From the NCBI RefSeq assembly GCF_900111455.1, contig NZ_FOIE01000002.1, positions 248,001 through 312,000 on the forward strand: 64,000 nucleotides of DNA, given 5' to 3'. The DNA comes from Geodermatophilus poikilotrophus. Lineage in GTDB: Bacteria > Actinomycetota > Actinomycetes > Mycobacteriales > Geodermatophilaceae. The translations under genes were made by a program, and so were the position numbers. Below the pieces are notes generated by a model, which saw nothing but the letters and a program-made list of their open reading frames with translations, did no database searches and was not told the origin of the DNA. Shown piece by piece: positions 51,378-60,429 of the stretch; within the stretch, counting starts at the first letter, position 1, and every line of letters begins with the position of its first letter.

Positions 51378-52115
51378 ATGCGGACGGCGGACGACGGCGC
51401 GGCGCTCTGGCCGGACCGGTACCTCACCGACGGCCGGCTGGTCGTCGTCCGGTCGCCCCGGCGCGAGGCGTCGTCACGGCGGGCCCGGCTGCGCGCGGTC
51501 GCCGTCCGGCTGGACCGGGCCGCCCGTGCCCGGCTGCGCGTGCCGTCTCCGGCCCCCGAGCCGCCGCAGCCGGCACCCGAGGCGGCGTTCGCCGCGTGGG
51601 ACACCACCGAGGCGCGGGTCGCCGCGGCCGCCGGGCGGGCGTGGACGGAGACGGTGCGCGAGCCCTCCTGGTCCTCGCCGCTGCTGGCGGCGAGCCGCTT
51701 CGACGGCCGGGCCGACGTCGACCGCATCGTCGACCTCGCGCTGCGCATCCGCTCGGCTCGCGTCTCCCTGGGGCTGCGCCCGGCCGGGACCGCGGCGGAG
51801 TACTGGGACCGCCAGTCCGCCGCCCTGGAGGCCGCGGCGCTCCGGCTCGGGCGCCGCGCCGACGCGCTGATCCGCTACCGCGACCAGGCCGCGCTGCTCT
51901 CGGCCGAGCTGCGCCAGCTCGCGGACCTGGAGCGGCTGGAGCGCAGCGCCGCGGAGGTCGACGGGATCACCGCCGCGACGTCGGCGCTATCCGGCCGGGG
52001 GGACGGCGACCTGCGCGGGGTGGCCGACGAGATCGCCGCGGTGCGGGGCGCGGTCGCCGAGCTGGTCGAGCTGATGACCCGCACCCGGGCGCCGCTGGCC
52101 GAGCCGCCGGACTGA
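51378..52115 (+). CDS. Unrecognised coiled-coil protein
   Basis: 245 residues from ATG 51378, preceded by GGAGGGCAGG. Arg/Ala-rich without membrane helices. An N-terminal VVVRSPRREASSRRARLRA region, a central acidic part, and a C-terminal helical stretch (LLSAELRQLADLERLERSAA) ending in Pro-rich sequence. I do not recognise a family. Codon use is like neighbouring genes, so it is probably real. Confidence 0.6.
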   Translation: MRTADDGAALWPDRYLTDGRLVVVRSPRREASSRRARLRAVAVRLDRAARARLRVPSPAPEPPQPAPEAAFAAWDTTEARVAAAAGRAWTETVREPSWSSPLLAASRFDGRADVDRIVDLALRIRSARVSLGLRPAGTAAEYWDRQSAALEAAALRLGRRADALIRYRDQAALLSAELRQLADLERLERSAAEVDGITAATSALSGRGDGDLRGVADEIAAVRGAVAELVELMTRTRAPLAEPPD

Positions 52116-52310
52116 CCCGCTCGGGCAGCGCCCGCAGCCCCCTCCCCTCGGGACAGGCCGTGGGGGGGACGGCGGTCGTCCGCGCGACGCGGCCGCCTCG
52201 GCGGGCGGTGTGCGCTCGCGGCGCGTTCGGGGGCCGGAGTGCGCCGCAACCGCACACCACCAGCCCACCCGCGTGCATGGCCCGGCGGCGACCGGGGGTA
52301 GAGCGACCCC

Positions 52311-52979
52311 ATGGCGCCTCCCATCGGCGACGCGGTCGTCGTCGACGTCCTCCGCCGGGTCGACCGGCTGACCGCCCCGCTGGTCCGCCGGCTGGGCCGC
52401 CCACCGGAGCTGCCCCGGGCCGAGCGCGAGGAGTGGTGGGCCGACCGGGTGACCCGCGTCGCCGCGGGCGTCAGCGCCGTCCCCCGCCTCGCCGGCAAGC
52501 TGGCCGACCTGCTGCCGTTGCAGAACACCGTCGGCTCGGCGGTCCAGGCGCTGGTCGTCGGCGGGGTGGCCGCGGAGCACGGCGTCCAGGACGAGGCCGA
52601 GCGGGTGTCGCTGCTGGCGGCGGTGCTGCTGGACCGCGACCTGCCCGCCGAGCGCGTGCGGCCGCTGCTGGCCCGCGCCCGTGGCGCCTACGCCGACGAC
52701 GTCCTCGGGGGGAGGGAGGACCGCAGCGCCGTCCGCACCCTGTGGCGGGTCGCCCGGCTGCTGAGCCGCATCGACGACACCCTCGACGCCCGGCCCAAGG
52801 GCAAGCTGCGGCACCGGGCGCTCGCCAACCTGCCGGTGGTCGGCACGATCGGCGGCTACGCGGCCGAGCGGGAGGGCCTGCGCCGGGCTGCGGCCGAGAC
52901 GGCGGCGCTGCTGGCCGACCGCGCCGGCCGGACCCCGGCGGCCGGACCCGGGAGCCGGCCGGCCGACCCGGCTCAGTGA
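52311..52979 (+). CDS. Unrecognised helical protein
   Basis: 222 residues from ATG 52311 ([20 protein letters not shown]). A weakly hydrophobic stretch ([19 protein letters not shown]) lies in an otherwise Arg/Ala-rich helical protein with a Pro-rich tail. The end [24 protein letters not shown] resembles a conserved actinobacterial hypothetical, but I cannot name the family. It overlaps the metF 3' end by 7 bp, tail to tail. Confidence 0.6.
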   Translation: MAPPIGDAVVVDVLRRVDRLTAPLVRRLGRPPELPRAEREEWWADRVTRVAAGVSAVPRLAGKLADLLPLQNTVGSAVQALVVGGVAAEHGVQDEAERVSLLAAVLLDRDLPAERVRPLLARARGAYADDVLGGREDRSAVRTLWRVARLLSRIDDTLDARPKGKLRHRALANLPVVGTIGGYAAEREGLRRAAAETAALLADRAGRTPAAGPGSRPADPAQ

Positions 52980-53875
52980 GGGGAACCGACCGCCGCGAGG
53001 TTGGCGTGGACCTCGCGGGTCGCCGTCGACCGGTTCATGGTGATGAAGTGGATGCCCGGCACGCCCTCGGCCAGCAGCGTCCGGCACAGCTCCGTGGCCA
53101 CCTCGACGCCGTAGGCCCGCACCGCCGCCTTCGCCTCGGGGGTGTCGCCGTCCAGCTCGGCGAAGCGGGCGGCCAGCTGCTCGGGGAACGCCTGCCCCGA
53201 CAGCTGCACGATCCGGGTGATCTGCCGGGCGTTGGTCACCGGCATGACCCCCGCGATGATCGGCACCTCGCAGCCGGTGGCGGCCACCCGGTCGCGCATC
53301 CGCAGGTAGTCCTCCGCGCGGAAGAACATCTGCGTGATGGCGAAGTCGGCGCCGGCCCGGCACTTGCGCACGAACATCGCGACGTCGGTGTCGAAGTCCG
53401 GCGACCGCGGGTGCCGCTCCGGGAAGGCGGCCACCCCGACGGAGAAGTCGCCCATCGAGCGGATCAGCTCGACCAGCTCCGCGGCGTACTGCAGCCCCTC
53501 CGGGTGGGCCACCCACTCCGCCTGCGGGTCGGCGCCCGGCGGGTCGCCGCGCAGCGCCAGCAGGTTGCGCACCCCCGCGGCGGCCAGCCGGCTGACCACG
53601 TGCCGCAGCTCGGCGACGCTGTGGTCGACGGCGGTCAGGTGGGCCAGCGGGGTCATCGTCGTCTCGGTGGCGATGCGCTCGGTGACCGACACGGTGCCCT
53701 CGCGGGTCGACCCACCGGCGCCGTAGGTGACCGACACGAACGACGGCTGCAGCCGCTCCAGGTCGCGCAGCGCCGTCCACAGCTGGGTGGCGCCCTCGGG
53801 GGTCTTGGGCGGGAAGAACTCGAAGGACCACGTCGGCCGGCCCTCGTCGAGCAGCTCGCGCACGGTCCGGCTCAT
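52973..53875 (-). CDS. metF: 5,10-methylenetetrahydrofolate reductase
   Basis: 300 residues from ATG 53875 ([20 protein letters not shown]). TIM-barrel flavoprotein with [44 protein letters not shown] and [15 protein letters not shown]. It reduces 5,10-CH2-THF to 5-methyl-THF for methionine synthesis, an outlet for the one-carbon units that GlyA makes in this window. A -10-like TATCCT ends 8 bp before ATG and there is no ribosome-binding site, so the transcript is probably leaderless. Confidence 0.95.
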   Translation of the reverse strand: MSRTVRELLDEGRPTWSFEFFPPKTPEGATQLWTALRDLERLQPSFVSVTYGAGGSTREGTVSVTERIATETTMTPLAHLTAVDHSVAELRHVVSRLAAAGVRNLLALRGDPPGADPQAEWVAHPEGLQYAAELVELIRSMGDFSVGVAAFPERHPRSPDFDTDVAMFVRKCRAGADFAITQMFFRAEDYLRMRDRVAATGCEVPIIAGVMPVTNARQITRIVQLSGQAFPEQLAARFAELDGDTPEAKAAVRAYGVEVATELCRTLLAEGVPGIHFITMNRSTATREVHANLAAVGSPH

Positions 53876-53883
53876 GGACAGCG

Positions 53884-53889
53884 AGGATA
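53884..53889 (-). promoter_or_regulatory. -10 element of metF (leaderless)
   Basis: TATCCT on the minus strand, 8 bp before the metF ATG; a start site would fall on or next to the start codon. No clear -35. Confidence 0.5.
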
Positions 53890-53988
53890 CGGACCGGCCA
53901 CCCCGGGAGCCGCCCTGCATCCGGACGGCGCCGGTCGGGCGAAGCACCCCTGGCACTGCTGCACCCCCGGCCCCAGGAGGCTCGACCC

Positions 53989-55182
53989 GTGGCCCTGACC
54001 CACTCCACCCCGATCCCGGCCGCGCCAGATCGGGTCGCGCGCGATACTCGGTCCGTGATCGCCGGGGCGCAGCAGCGCGAGACTCCCGTCCTCCGCCCGG
54101 CTCCCCCGCCGGCCGCCGCCGAGATCGACCGCGTCCGCGCGGCCGTCTCCGCCGCCCTCACGGGCTTCCTCGACGTGCAGCGGCAGACGCTCGCGGCGAT
54201 GGACGAGTCGCTGCTGCCGGTGGTCGATGAGGTGCGTGCCCTGGCCGACGGCGGCAAGCGGCTGCGCCCGCTGTTCGCCTACTGGGGCTGGCGCGGTGTC
54301 CGCGGCGAGCGCCCGGGCGAGTCCGACGCCGCCGTGCTCCGGGCGGTCGCCGCGCTGGAGTTCGTGCACGCCAGCGCCTTGGTCCACGACGACGTCATGG
54401 ACGGCGCGCTGACCCGCCGGGGCCGCCCGGCCACCCACGTCGGCTTCGCCGCCCGGCACGGCGACGGCGCGCTCGCCGGGGACGGCGACACCTTCGGCAT
54501 CGGCGCGGCGATCCTCGTCGGCGACCTCGCCCTGGTGTGGTCCGACGAGCTGCTGCGCCGCTCGGGCATCTCCACCGCCGCCCTGTCCCGGGCCCGCACC
54601 GTCTGGGACACCATGCGCACCGAGGTGACCGCCGGGCAGTACCTGGACCTGCTGCGCGCCGCCGGCGGCCTGCCCGGCGCCCAGGGCGCGCTGACCGTGG
54701 CGCGCTACAAGAGCGCCGGCTACACCGTGCAGCGGCCGCTGCAGCTGGGCGCGGCCATCGCCGGCGCCGGCCCGCGCGCCGTGGAGCTCTACACCGCCAT
54801 CGGCCTGCCGCTGGGCGAGGCGTTCCAGCTGCGCGACGACGTGCTCGGGGTGTTCGGGGACCCGACGGTCACCGGGAAGTCCGCCGACGACGACCTGCGC
54901 GAGGGCAAGCAGACGCTGCTGGTCGCCCTGGCCGAGGAGGCCGCGGACGACGCCGGCCGGCAGCTGCTGGGCGAGGCGCTGGGGAACCCCGGGGCCGGGC
55001 CGGAGGAGTTCGAGGCGCTGCGGGCGCTGATGGAGTCCACCGGCGCCCGCGCGCAGGTCGAGCAGCGGATCGCCGAGCGCACCGCGCTCGCCCGCACCAC
55101 CATCGCCGACGCCCCGCTGGCCGACGACGCCCGGGCCGCGCTCGACGCGCTGGCCGTCGCCGCGACCACCCGCACCGCCTGA
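53989..55182 (+). CDS. crtE: Geranylgeranyl diphosphate synthase
   Basis: 397 residues from GTG 53989 with AGGAGG eight bases upstream. A second GTG at 54055, preceded by GATACT at -10 spacing, could be a leaderless start giving 375 residues. Trans-prenyltransferase motifs: [12 protein letters not shown], the first Asp-rich VHDDVMD (with [11 protein letters not shown] after it) and the second [11 protein letters not shown]. It makes GGPP for phytoene. First gene of crtE-crtI-crtB; an idsA2-like gene lies in the same neighbourhood in M. tuberculosis. Confidence 0.93.
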   Translation: MALTHSTPIPAAPDRVARDTRSVIAGAQQRETPVLRPAPPPAAAEIDRVRAAVSAALTGFLDVQRQTLAAMDESLLPVVDEVRALADGGKRLRPLFAYWGWRGVRGERPGESDAAVLRAVAALEFVHASALVHDDVMDGALTRRGRPATHVGFAARHGDGALAGDGDTFGIGAAILVGDLALVWSDELLRRSGISTAALSRARTVWDTMRTEVTAGQYLDLLRAAGGLPGAQGALTVARYKSAGYTVQRPLQLGAAIAGAGPRAVELYTAIGLPLGEAFQLRDDVLGVFGDPTVTGKSADDDLREGKQTLLVALAEEAADDAGRQLLGEALGNPGAGPEEFEALRALMESTGARAQVEQRIAERTALARTTIADAPLADDARAALDALAVAATTRTA

Positions 55183-56678
55183 TGGTCCGCACCGTCCCCG
55201 GGCGCACCGACCGCGTCGTCGTCGTCGGCGCCGGCCTCGCCGGGCTGTCCGCGGCGCTGCGGCTGCGTGGCGCCGGCCGGGAGGTCACCGTCGTCGAGCG
55301 CGCCGCCGGCCCGGGCGGGCGTGCCGGGCGGATCGAGGAGCGCGGCTACGCCCTCGACACCGGCCCGTCGGTCTTCACCGCCCCCGAGCTGGTCGCCGAC
55401 GCCCTCGCCGCGGTCGGCGAGAAGCTCGAGGACCGGCTGCAGCTGGTCCCGCTGGAGACCACCTACCGCGCGCAGTTCGCCGACGGCTCGCACCTGGACG
55501 TGCACGCCGACGTCGACGCCTTCGCCGCCGAGGTCGAGGCGCTGTGCGGTGCGGGTGAGGCCGCGGCGCTGCGCCGGTACCTGGCCGACCTGGCCGAGCT
55601 GTACCGGCTGCAGCTGACCACCTTCATCGACCGCAACCTCGACACCCCGCTGGACCTGCTGGGCCCCCAGCTGGTCCAGCTGGCCCGGCGCGGCGGCTTC
55701 GGCCGGCTGTCCCGGCACGTCGAGCGGTTCTTCACCGACGACCGGCTGCGCCGGCTGTTCAGCTTCCAGGCCCTCTACGCGGGGGTCTCGCCGTACCGCG
55801 CGATCGCCGCCTACGCCGTCATCGCCCAGCTCGACATCGGTGCCGGCGTCTGGCACCCGGTGGGCGGGATCGCCGCCGTGCCCCGCGCGATGGCCGCCGC
55901 GGCCGCCGACGCCGGCGTGACCCTGCGCCACGACACCGGGGTGCGGGAGCTGGAGGTCAGCGGGTCGCGGGTCACCGGCGTGCTGCTGGACGACGGCGAG
56001 CGGCTGCCCGCCGACGCCGTCGTCGTCACCGTCGACCGGCCGGAGACGCTGGTGCCCGGGTTCCGGCGGCTGCGGCGGCCGGTGTACTCGCCGTCCTGCG
56101 TGGCCGTGCACGTCGGCGTCCGCAGCGAGCTGGCCGGCCAGGCGCACCACACGATCAGCTTCGGCGCCGCCTGGCGGGAGGTCTTCGACGAGCTGACCCG
56201 GGACGGCCGCCCGATGACCGACCCGAGCCTGCTGGTCAGCATGCCGTCGCACACGGACCGCAGCCTCGCCCCCGAGGGCGGCCAGGTGCTGAGCATCGTC
56301 GCGCCCACCCCGAACCTCGACCCGCACAGCGGCGGCAACCCCGACCTGGACTGGGCCACGCTCGGCCCCCGCTACCGCGACGAGGTGCTCGCGGTGCTGG
56401 AGTCCCGCGGCTGGACCGGCCTGACCGGCGCGATCGAGGTCGAGCACGTCGACACCCCGCTGACCTGGGCGGCGCAGGGCATGGCCGCCGGCACGCCGTT
56501 CGCGCTGGCGCACACCTTCGGCCAGACCGGCCCGTTCCGGACGCCGACGCTCCCCAGGCGCGGCCCGGAGAACGTCGTCCTCGCCGGCTCGTCGGTGCAG
56601 CCCGGCGTCGGCGTGCCCATGGTCGTCATCAGCGGCCGGCTCGCCGCCGAACGGATCACCGGACGGGACCCCCGATGA
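55182..56678 (+). CDS. crtI: Phytoene desaturase
   Basis: 498 residues, ATG 55182 sharing its A with the crtE stop (TGATG). FAD motif VVVGAGLAGLSAALRLRGAG (about 13-32), with ERAAGPGGRAGR, then the CrtI features DTGPSVFTAPEL, RLFSFQALYAGVSPYRAIAAY and C-terminal VLAGSSVQPGVGVPMVVISG. It converts phytoene to lycopene at the membrane. Coupled to both neighbours. Confidence 0.94.
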   Translation: MVRTVPGRTDRVVVVGAGLAGLSAALRLRGAGREVTVVERAAGPGGRAGRIEERGYALDTGPSVFTAPELVADALAAVGEKLEDRLQLVPLETTYRAQFADGSHLDVHADVDAFAAEVEALCGAGEAAALRRYLADLAELYRLQLTTFIDRNLDTPLDLLGPQLVQLARRGGFGRLSRHVERFFTDDRLRRLFSFQALYAGVSPYRAIAAYAVIAQLDIGAGVWHPVGGIAAVPRAMAAAAADAGVTLRHDTGVRELEVSGSRVTGVLLDDGERLPADAVVVTVDRPETLVPGFRRLRRPVYSPSCVAVHVGVRSELAGQAHHTISFGAAWREVFDELTRDGRPMTDPSLLVSMPSHTDRSLAPEGGQVLSIVAPTPNLDPHSGGNPDLDWATLGPRYRDEVLAVLESRGWTGLTGAIEVEHVDTPLTWAAQGMAAGTPFALAHTFGQTGPFRTPTLPRRGPENVVLAGSSVQPGVGVPMVVISGRLAAERITGRDPR

Positions 56679-57628
56679 CGCTCGTCGACCCGCCGCGCAC
56701 GCAGGCCGAACGGCAGGCGCTGCTCGACGCCGCCTACCGGCACTGCGCGGCGATCAACGCCGAGCACGGCAAGAGCTACCACCTGGCCACCCGGCTGCTC
56801 ACCGCCGACCGGCGCCCGGCCGTCCACGCCCTCTACGCCGCCGCGCGCACCGCCGACGACCTCGTCGACCACCCCGGCGCGGACCCGTCCGGCGACCTGG
56901 CCGACTGGTCCCGCGCGCTGCTCGCCGAGCTGGAGGCCGGCTGGTCCGACGACCCGGTGCGGCTGGCCACCGTGCACACCTACCGCCGGTACGCCATCCC
57001 CGTCGAGCACCTGGTGGACTTCCTCGCCGCCATGACCAGCGACCTCACCGTCACCGGCTACGCGGACATGGCCGCGCTCGACCGGTACATGTGGGGGTCG
57101 GCGTCGGTGATCGGGCTGCAGGTGCTGCCCGTGCTCGGCACCGCGCCCGGCGTCGCCCGCGAGGAGGCGGCGCCGCACGCGATCGCGCTGGGCGAGGCGT
57201 TCCAGCTGACCAACTTCCTGCGCGACGTCGCCGAGGACGTCGACCGCGGCCGGGTGTACCTGCCCGCCGACGTCATGGCCGCGCACGGCGTCACCCGCGA
57301 GCAGCTCGCCGAGAAGCGGTACGACGCGGCCTTCCGCGAGCTGATGCGGGAGATGGTCGCGATCGTGCGCCGCCGCTACGACGACGCCGCCCCGGGGACG
57401 CCGATGCTCGCGCCGGAGTCCCGCGACTGCGTGCGCGCGGCCACCGACCTCTACGGCGGCATCCTCACCGAGATCGAACGGGCCGACTACCGGGTGCTCG
57501 ACCGCCGGGTGCGGGTGTCCAGGCCGCGCCGCCTGGCGGTGTTCGCCCGCCGGTTGACCGCCGCCCAGCTGGCCAGGGTCAGGGTCACCATGGCGAAGCC
57601 GAACAGCAGGTCCTCGACCGGCGCGTAG
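56675..57628 (+). CDS. crtB: Phytoene synthase
   Basis: 317 residues, start overlapping crtI as ATGA. Squalene/phytoene synthase family: YAAARTADDLVDHPG (first Asp motif), YMWGSASVIGLQVLPVLG, EAFQLTNFLRDVAEDVDRGRVYLP (second Asp motif). It condenses two GGPP molecules to phytoene. The last 47 codons (142 bp) run antisense through the 3' end of crtYd, giving a C-terminal tail rich in Arg, Thr and Ala. Confidence 0.95.
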   Translation: MTLVDPPRTQAERQALLDAAYRHCAAINAEHGKSYHLATRLLTADRRPAVHALYAAARTADDLVDHPGADPSGDLADWSRALLAELEAGWSDDPVRLATVHTYRRYAIPVEHLVDFLAAMTSDLTVTGYADMAALDRYMWGSASVIGLQVLPVLGTAPGVAREEAAPHAIALGEAFQLTNFLRDVAEDVDRGRVYLPADVMAAHGVTREQLAEKRYDAAFRELMREMVAIVRRRYDDAAPGTPMLAPESRDCVRAATDLYGGILTEIERADYRVLDRRVRVSRPRRLAVFARRLTAAQLARVRVTMAKPNSRSSTGA

Positions 57629-57834
57629 GCGATCCGCGAGCCCCAGATCGTGTCCGGGTCGTAGGTGACGACCTCCAGCCCGGTCAGCACGCCGTTCATC
57701 AGCAGCTGGAACGTGATGATGATCGCGTAGGCCACCCAGAACACCGGCCGGGTGACCATCCGGGTGCGGTAGACGGCCAGGTCCAGCACGAGGACGGCGA
57801 CGACGGCGGTCACCGCGAGCGCCGAGTAGCTCAC
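57487..57834 (-). CDS. crtYd: Lycopene cyclase subunit CrtYd-like
   Basis: 115 residues from GTG 57834 (VSYSALAVTAVVAVLVLDLA), overlapping crtYc as GTGA. Three membrane helices with YDPDTIWGSRIAYAPVEDLLFGFAMVTLTL, the PVEDxxFGF motif of heterodimeric actinobacterial cyclases. With CrtYc it cyclises lycopene ends. The 142-bp overlap with crtB includes part of this conserved end. Confidence 0.88.
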   Translation of the reverse strand: MSYSALAVTAVVAVLVLDLAVYRTRMVTRPVFWVAYAIIITFQLLMNGVLTGLEVVTYDPDTIWGSRIAYAPVEDLLFGFAMVTLTLASWAAVNRRANTARRRGLDTRTRRSSTR

Positions 57835-58175
57835 GCGCCGGCCTCCTCGGGCGGGTAGCCCGCGTCCCAGCCGGTGACCTTCCGCACCGCCTCCAGCGCC
57901 AGCACCGAGCACAACGGGACGACGAGGAAGAACAGCACCTCCTCCACCGGGATCCCCCCGGGCAGCCGGACACCGAGGGTCAGCTCGCCTGAGTAGTCCC
58001 AGTGCCCCTGCGCGATCGCGTACAGCACCCAGACGACGAAGACGGCGAACTCCGGCGCGACCGCGACCAGCAGCCGTCGCCAGCGGGCGTACACCCGGAC
58101 CCGCAGCAGCAGCTCCAGCGGCGCGGTGACGACCAGGCAGCCGGCCAGCAGCGCCAGGTAGGTCAGCTGCCCCAT
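57831..58175 (-). CDS. crtYc: Lycopene cyclase subunit CrtYc-like
   Basis: 114 residues (MGQLTYLALLAGCLVVTAPL). Three membrane helices with the first-domain motif LGVRLPGGIPVEEVLFFLVVPLCSVLALEA (PVEE-LFF). Half of the heterodimeric (CrtYcd-type) lycopene cyclase; whether beta or epsilon rings form cannot be read from sequence. Confidence 0.88.
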   Translation of the reverse strand: MGQLTYLALLAGCLVVTAPLELLLRVRVYARWRRLLVAVAPEFAVFVVWVLYAIAQGHWDYSGELTLGVRLPGGIPVEEVLFFLVVPLCSVLALEAVRKVTGWDAGYPPEEAGA

Positions 58176-58200
58176 GCCGCTCCCCGCCCTGCCCGGACCG

Positions 58201-58524
58201 TCAGAACGCCAGCGCCTGGGCGCGCCGGGTGACCTCGGTGTGCCGGTCGCCGCGCAGCGCCTCGACGGGGGTGCCGGGGAGGGTCTCGTCGGCGCGGAAC
58301 AGCCACTCGAAGACCTCCTCGTCCCGGAAGCCGCCGTCCTTGAGCACGGTGATCAGGCCGGGCAGGTGCTTGAGGACGGCGCCGTCCTGGAGGAAGTCGG
58401 CCGGGATCCTGCTGTTGCCGCTGCCGGGGACGGCCATGAGCTTGTTCTCGCGCAGCAGCTGGCGGACCCGGTTCGGCGAGACCCCCAGTACGCCGGCGAC
58501 CTCCGCGGGGGTGAGCGTCTCCAT
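58201..58524 (-). CDS. Rv2175c-like DNA-binding protein
   Basis: 107 residues from ATG 58524 (METLTPAEVAGVLGVSPNRV). An N-terminal winged helix-turn-helix (VSPNRVRQLLRENKLMAVPG), then the Rv2175c C-terminal domain (RIPADFLQDGAVLKHLPGL, LKDGGFRDEEVFEWLFRAD). In M. tuberculosis Rv2175c is a substrate of the adjacent kinase PknL, which abolishes its DNA binding. Here a PASTA kinase gene lies 2 kb away, so the pairing may be kept. The N-terminal METLTP may carry the phosphorylated Thr. Confidence 0.87.
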   Translation of the reverse strand: METLTPAEVAGVLGVSPNRVRQLLRENKLMAVPGSGNSRIPADFLQDGAVLKHLPGLITVLKDGGFRDEEVFEWLFRADETLPGTPVEALRGDRHTEVTRRAQALAF

Positions 58525-58593
58525 GACGTCCGAGCCTATGACCCCCGCCGTCCGTCGTCCCCGGGACGCCGTCCGGCCGCCGGGCTGCCCGGA

Positions 58594-58599
58594 TACGAT
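58594..58599 (+). promoter_or_regulatory. -10 element for the ZTP riboswitch-glyA transcript
   Basis: TACGAT, fitting TAnnnT, puts the transcription start near 58606, just ahead of the aptamer. No convincing -35. Confidence 0.6.
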
Positions 58600-58608
58600 G
58601 GGCCGGGG

Positions 58609-58681
58609 CCGTGACTGGCGCTGCTGAGGTGGACCACCACCGGGGAGCGGCCCGCACCACCCCGCCGGGCGCCTGGGCACC
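58609..58681 (+). promoter_or_regulatory. ZTP/ZMP (pfl) riboswitch
   Basis: The leader contains, in order, CCGTGACTGGCG (58609-58620), GGTGGACCACCACCGGGGAGCG (58628-58649, given in parts: GGTGGACC, ACCACCGGGGAGCG) and GCGCCTGGGCAC (58669-58680). These are the conserved core strands of the pfl/ZTP aptamer, whose pseudoknot joins the ACCGGGGAGCG and GCCTGGGC segments. ZTP riboswitches sense the purine/folate alarmone that builds up when 10-formyl-THF is short and turn on one-carbon genes such as glyA. The ribosome-binding site GGAG (58703-58706) follows, so control is probably translational or by an early hairpin. Confidence 0.92.
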
Positions 58682-58713
58682 CACCCGTCGTCCCCTCGCG
58701 CTGGAGCCCTCCC

Positions 58714-60183
58714 ATGACCGACGTTCCCACGACCGACGCCACCGCCTCCTTCGATGCCGACGCCGCCTCGGCCGCCTACCGCAGCGCGCTGCAGGTCATC
58801 GGCGCGGTCGAGCCCCGGGTGGCCGACGCGATCGGCGCCGAGCTCGCCGACCAGCGGGCCTCCCTGAAGCTGATCGCCAGCGAGAACTACGCCAGCCCCG
58901 CGGTGCTGCTCACCATGGGCAACTGGCTGTCGGACAAGTACGCCGAGGGCACCGTCGGGCACCGCTTCTACGCCGGCTGCCAGAACGTCGACACCGTCGA
59001 GGCGCTCGCCGCCGAGCACGCCCGCGAGCTGTTCGGCGCCCCGCACGCCTACGTCCAGCCGCACTCGGGCATCGACGCCAACCTCGTGGCCTTCTGGGCG
59101 GTGCTGGCCTCCCGCGTGGAGTCCCCGGCACTGGAGAAGGCCGGCGTCCGGCACGTCAACGAGCTCACCGACTCCGACTGGGCGGCGCTGCGCCGCCAGC
59201 TCGGTGACCAGCGGATGCTCGGCATGTCCCTGGACGCCGGCGGCCACCTGACCCACGGCTTCCGCCCGAACATCAGCGGCAAGATGTTCGAGCAGTCCTC
59301 CTACGGCACCGACCCCGGGACCGGGCTGCTCGACTACGACGCCGTCCGCGCCCGGGCCCAGGAATTCCGGCCGCTGATCCTCATGGCCGGCTACTCCGCC
59401 TACCCCCGCCGCGTCGACTTCGCGAGGATGCGCGAGATCGCCGACGAGGTGGGCGCCACGCTCGTCGTCGACATGGCCCACTTCGCCGGCCTCGTCGCCG
59501 GGAAGGTGTTCACCGGCGACTTCGACCCGGTGCCGCACGCCCACGTCGTCACGACCACGACGCACAAGTCGCTGCGCGGCCCGCGGGGCGGCATGGTGCT
59601 GGCCCAGCCCGAGTACGCCGACGCCGTCGACCGCGGCTGCCCCATGGTGCTCGGCGGCCCGCTGCCGCACGTCATGGCCGCCAAGGCCGTCGCCTTCGCC
59701 GAGGCCCGCCAGCCGGCCTTCGCCGGGTACGCGCAGCGCATCGTCGACAACGCCGTCTCCCTCGCCGAGGGGCTGACCCGCCGCGGCGCGCGGCTGGTCA
59801 CCGGCGGCACCGACAACCACCTGGTGCTCGTCGACGTCTCCGGCTTCGGCCTCACCGGCCGCCAGGCGGAGTCCGCGCTGCTGGACGCCGGCATCGTCAC
59901 CAACCGCAACGCCGTCCCGGCCGACCCCAACGGCGCCTGGTACACCTCCGGCATCCGGCTGGGCACCCCGGCGCTGACCACCCGCGGCTTCGGGGCGGAC
60001 GAGTTCGACCGCACCGCCGAGCTGATCGTCGACGTCCTGTCGAGCACGACGCCGACCGCCACCCGCGACGGCTCGCCGTCCAAGGCCCGGTACGCGACGG
60101 CCGACGGCCTGGCCGACCGGACCCGCGCCGCGGCCGCCGAGCTGCTGGACCGGCACCCGCTCTACCCCGGCCTGGAGCTCTGA
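58714..60183 (+). CDS. glyA: Serine hydroxymethyltransferase
   Basis: 489 residues from ATG 58714. SHMT with [51 protein letters not shown], the PLP lysine in [19 protein letters not shown] and [13 protein letters not shown]. An insertion of about 60 residues after residue 130 ([20 protein letters not shown]) marks the longer actinobacterial form. It makes glycine and 5,10-CH2-THF from serine and is controlled by the ZTP riboswitch. Confidence 0.96.
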   Translation: MTDVPTTDATASFDADAASAAYRSALQVIGAVEPRVADAIGAELADQRASLKLIASENYASPAVLLTMGNWLSDKYAEGTVGHRFYAGCQNVDTVEALAAEHARELFGAPHAYVQPHSGIDANLVAFWAVLASRVESPALEKAGVRHVNELTDSDWAALRRQLGDQRMLGMSLDAGGHLTHGFRPNISGKMFEQSSYGTDPGTGLLDYDAVRARAQEFRPLILMAGYSAYPRRVDFARMREIADEVGATLVVDMAHFAGLVAGKVFTGDFDPVPHAHVVTTTTHKSLRGPRGGMVLAQPEYADAVDRGCPMVLGGPLPHVMAAKAVAFAEARQPAFAGYAQRIVDNAVSLAEGLTRRGARLVTGGTDNHLVLVDVSGFGLTGRQAESALLDAGIVTNRNAVPADPNGAWYTSGIRLGTPALTTRGFGADEFDRTAELIVDVLSSTTPTATRDGSPSKARYATADGLADRTRAAAAELLDRHPLYPGLEL

Positions 60184-60259
60184 GGGACGGGGCGCGGCCG
60201 AGGGTCTCGCCGAGCGGGGGGCCGGGGGCTCCTCCGGGGCGGGACGGTTGCAGGACCCT

Positions 60260-60295
60260 CTGCCCCCATCGCTCGCGAGCTCGCGGTGGGGGCAG
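60260..60295. repeat. Dispersed palindromic repeat, copy 11 (3' of glyA)
   Basis: CTGCCCCCA (60260-60268) and TGGGGGCAG (60287-60295) enclose TCGCTCGCGAGCTCGCGG. A perfect 9-bp stem 77 bp downstream of the glyA stop, acting probably as terminator. Confidence 0.72.
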
Positions 60296-60322
60296 GGGGC
60301 CGACAGGTCAGGTGGTCGCGGT

Positions 60323-60369
60323 GGCGTCCGGAGGACGCCGGTGTTGTTGTGACGGGTGAACCCGTCACA
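60323..60369 (+). promoter_or_regulatory. Two palindromes upstream of the PASTA kinase
   Basis: GGCGTCC-GGA-GGACGCC (60323-60339) and TGTGACGGGT-GA-ACCCGTCACA (60348-60369, perfect 10-bp arms). The second lies about 50 bp upstream of the putative -10 and looks like an operator of a dimeric regulator. Confidence 0.5.
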
Positions 60370-60416
60370 CCGGCCGACGCGCCGCGTGTACGGCCTGCGC
60401 AGGACCGACACGCTCC

Positions 60417-60422
60417 TACACT
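60417..60422 (+). promoter_or_regulatory. -10 element of the PASTA kinase (leaderless)
   Basis: TACACT, seven bases before GTG 60430, so the transcript probably starts on the start codon. No ribosome-binding site is present, in agreement. Confidence 0.6.
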
Positions 60423-60429
60423 CGGCCGG

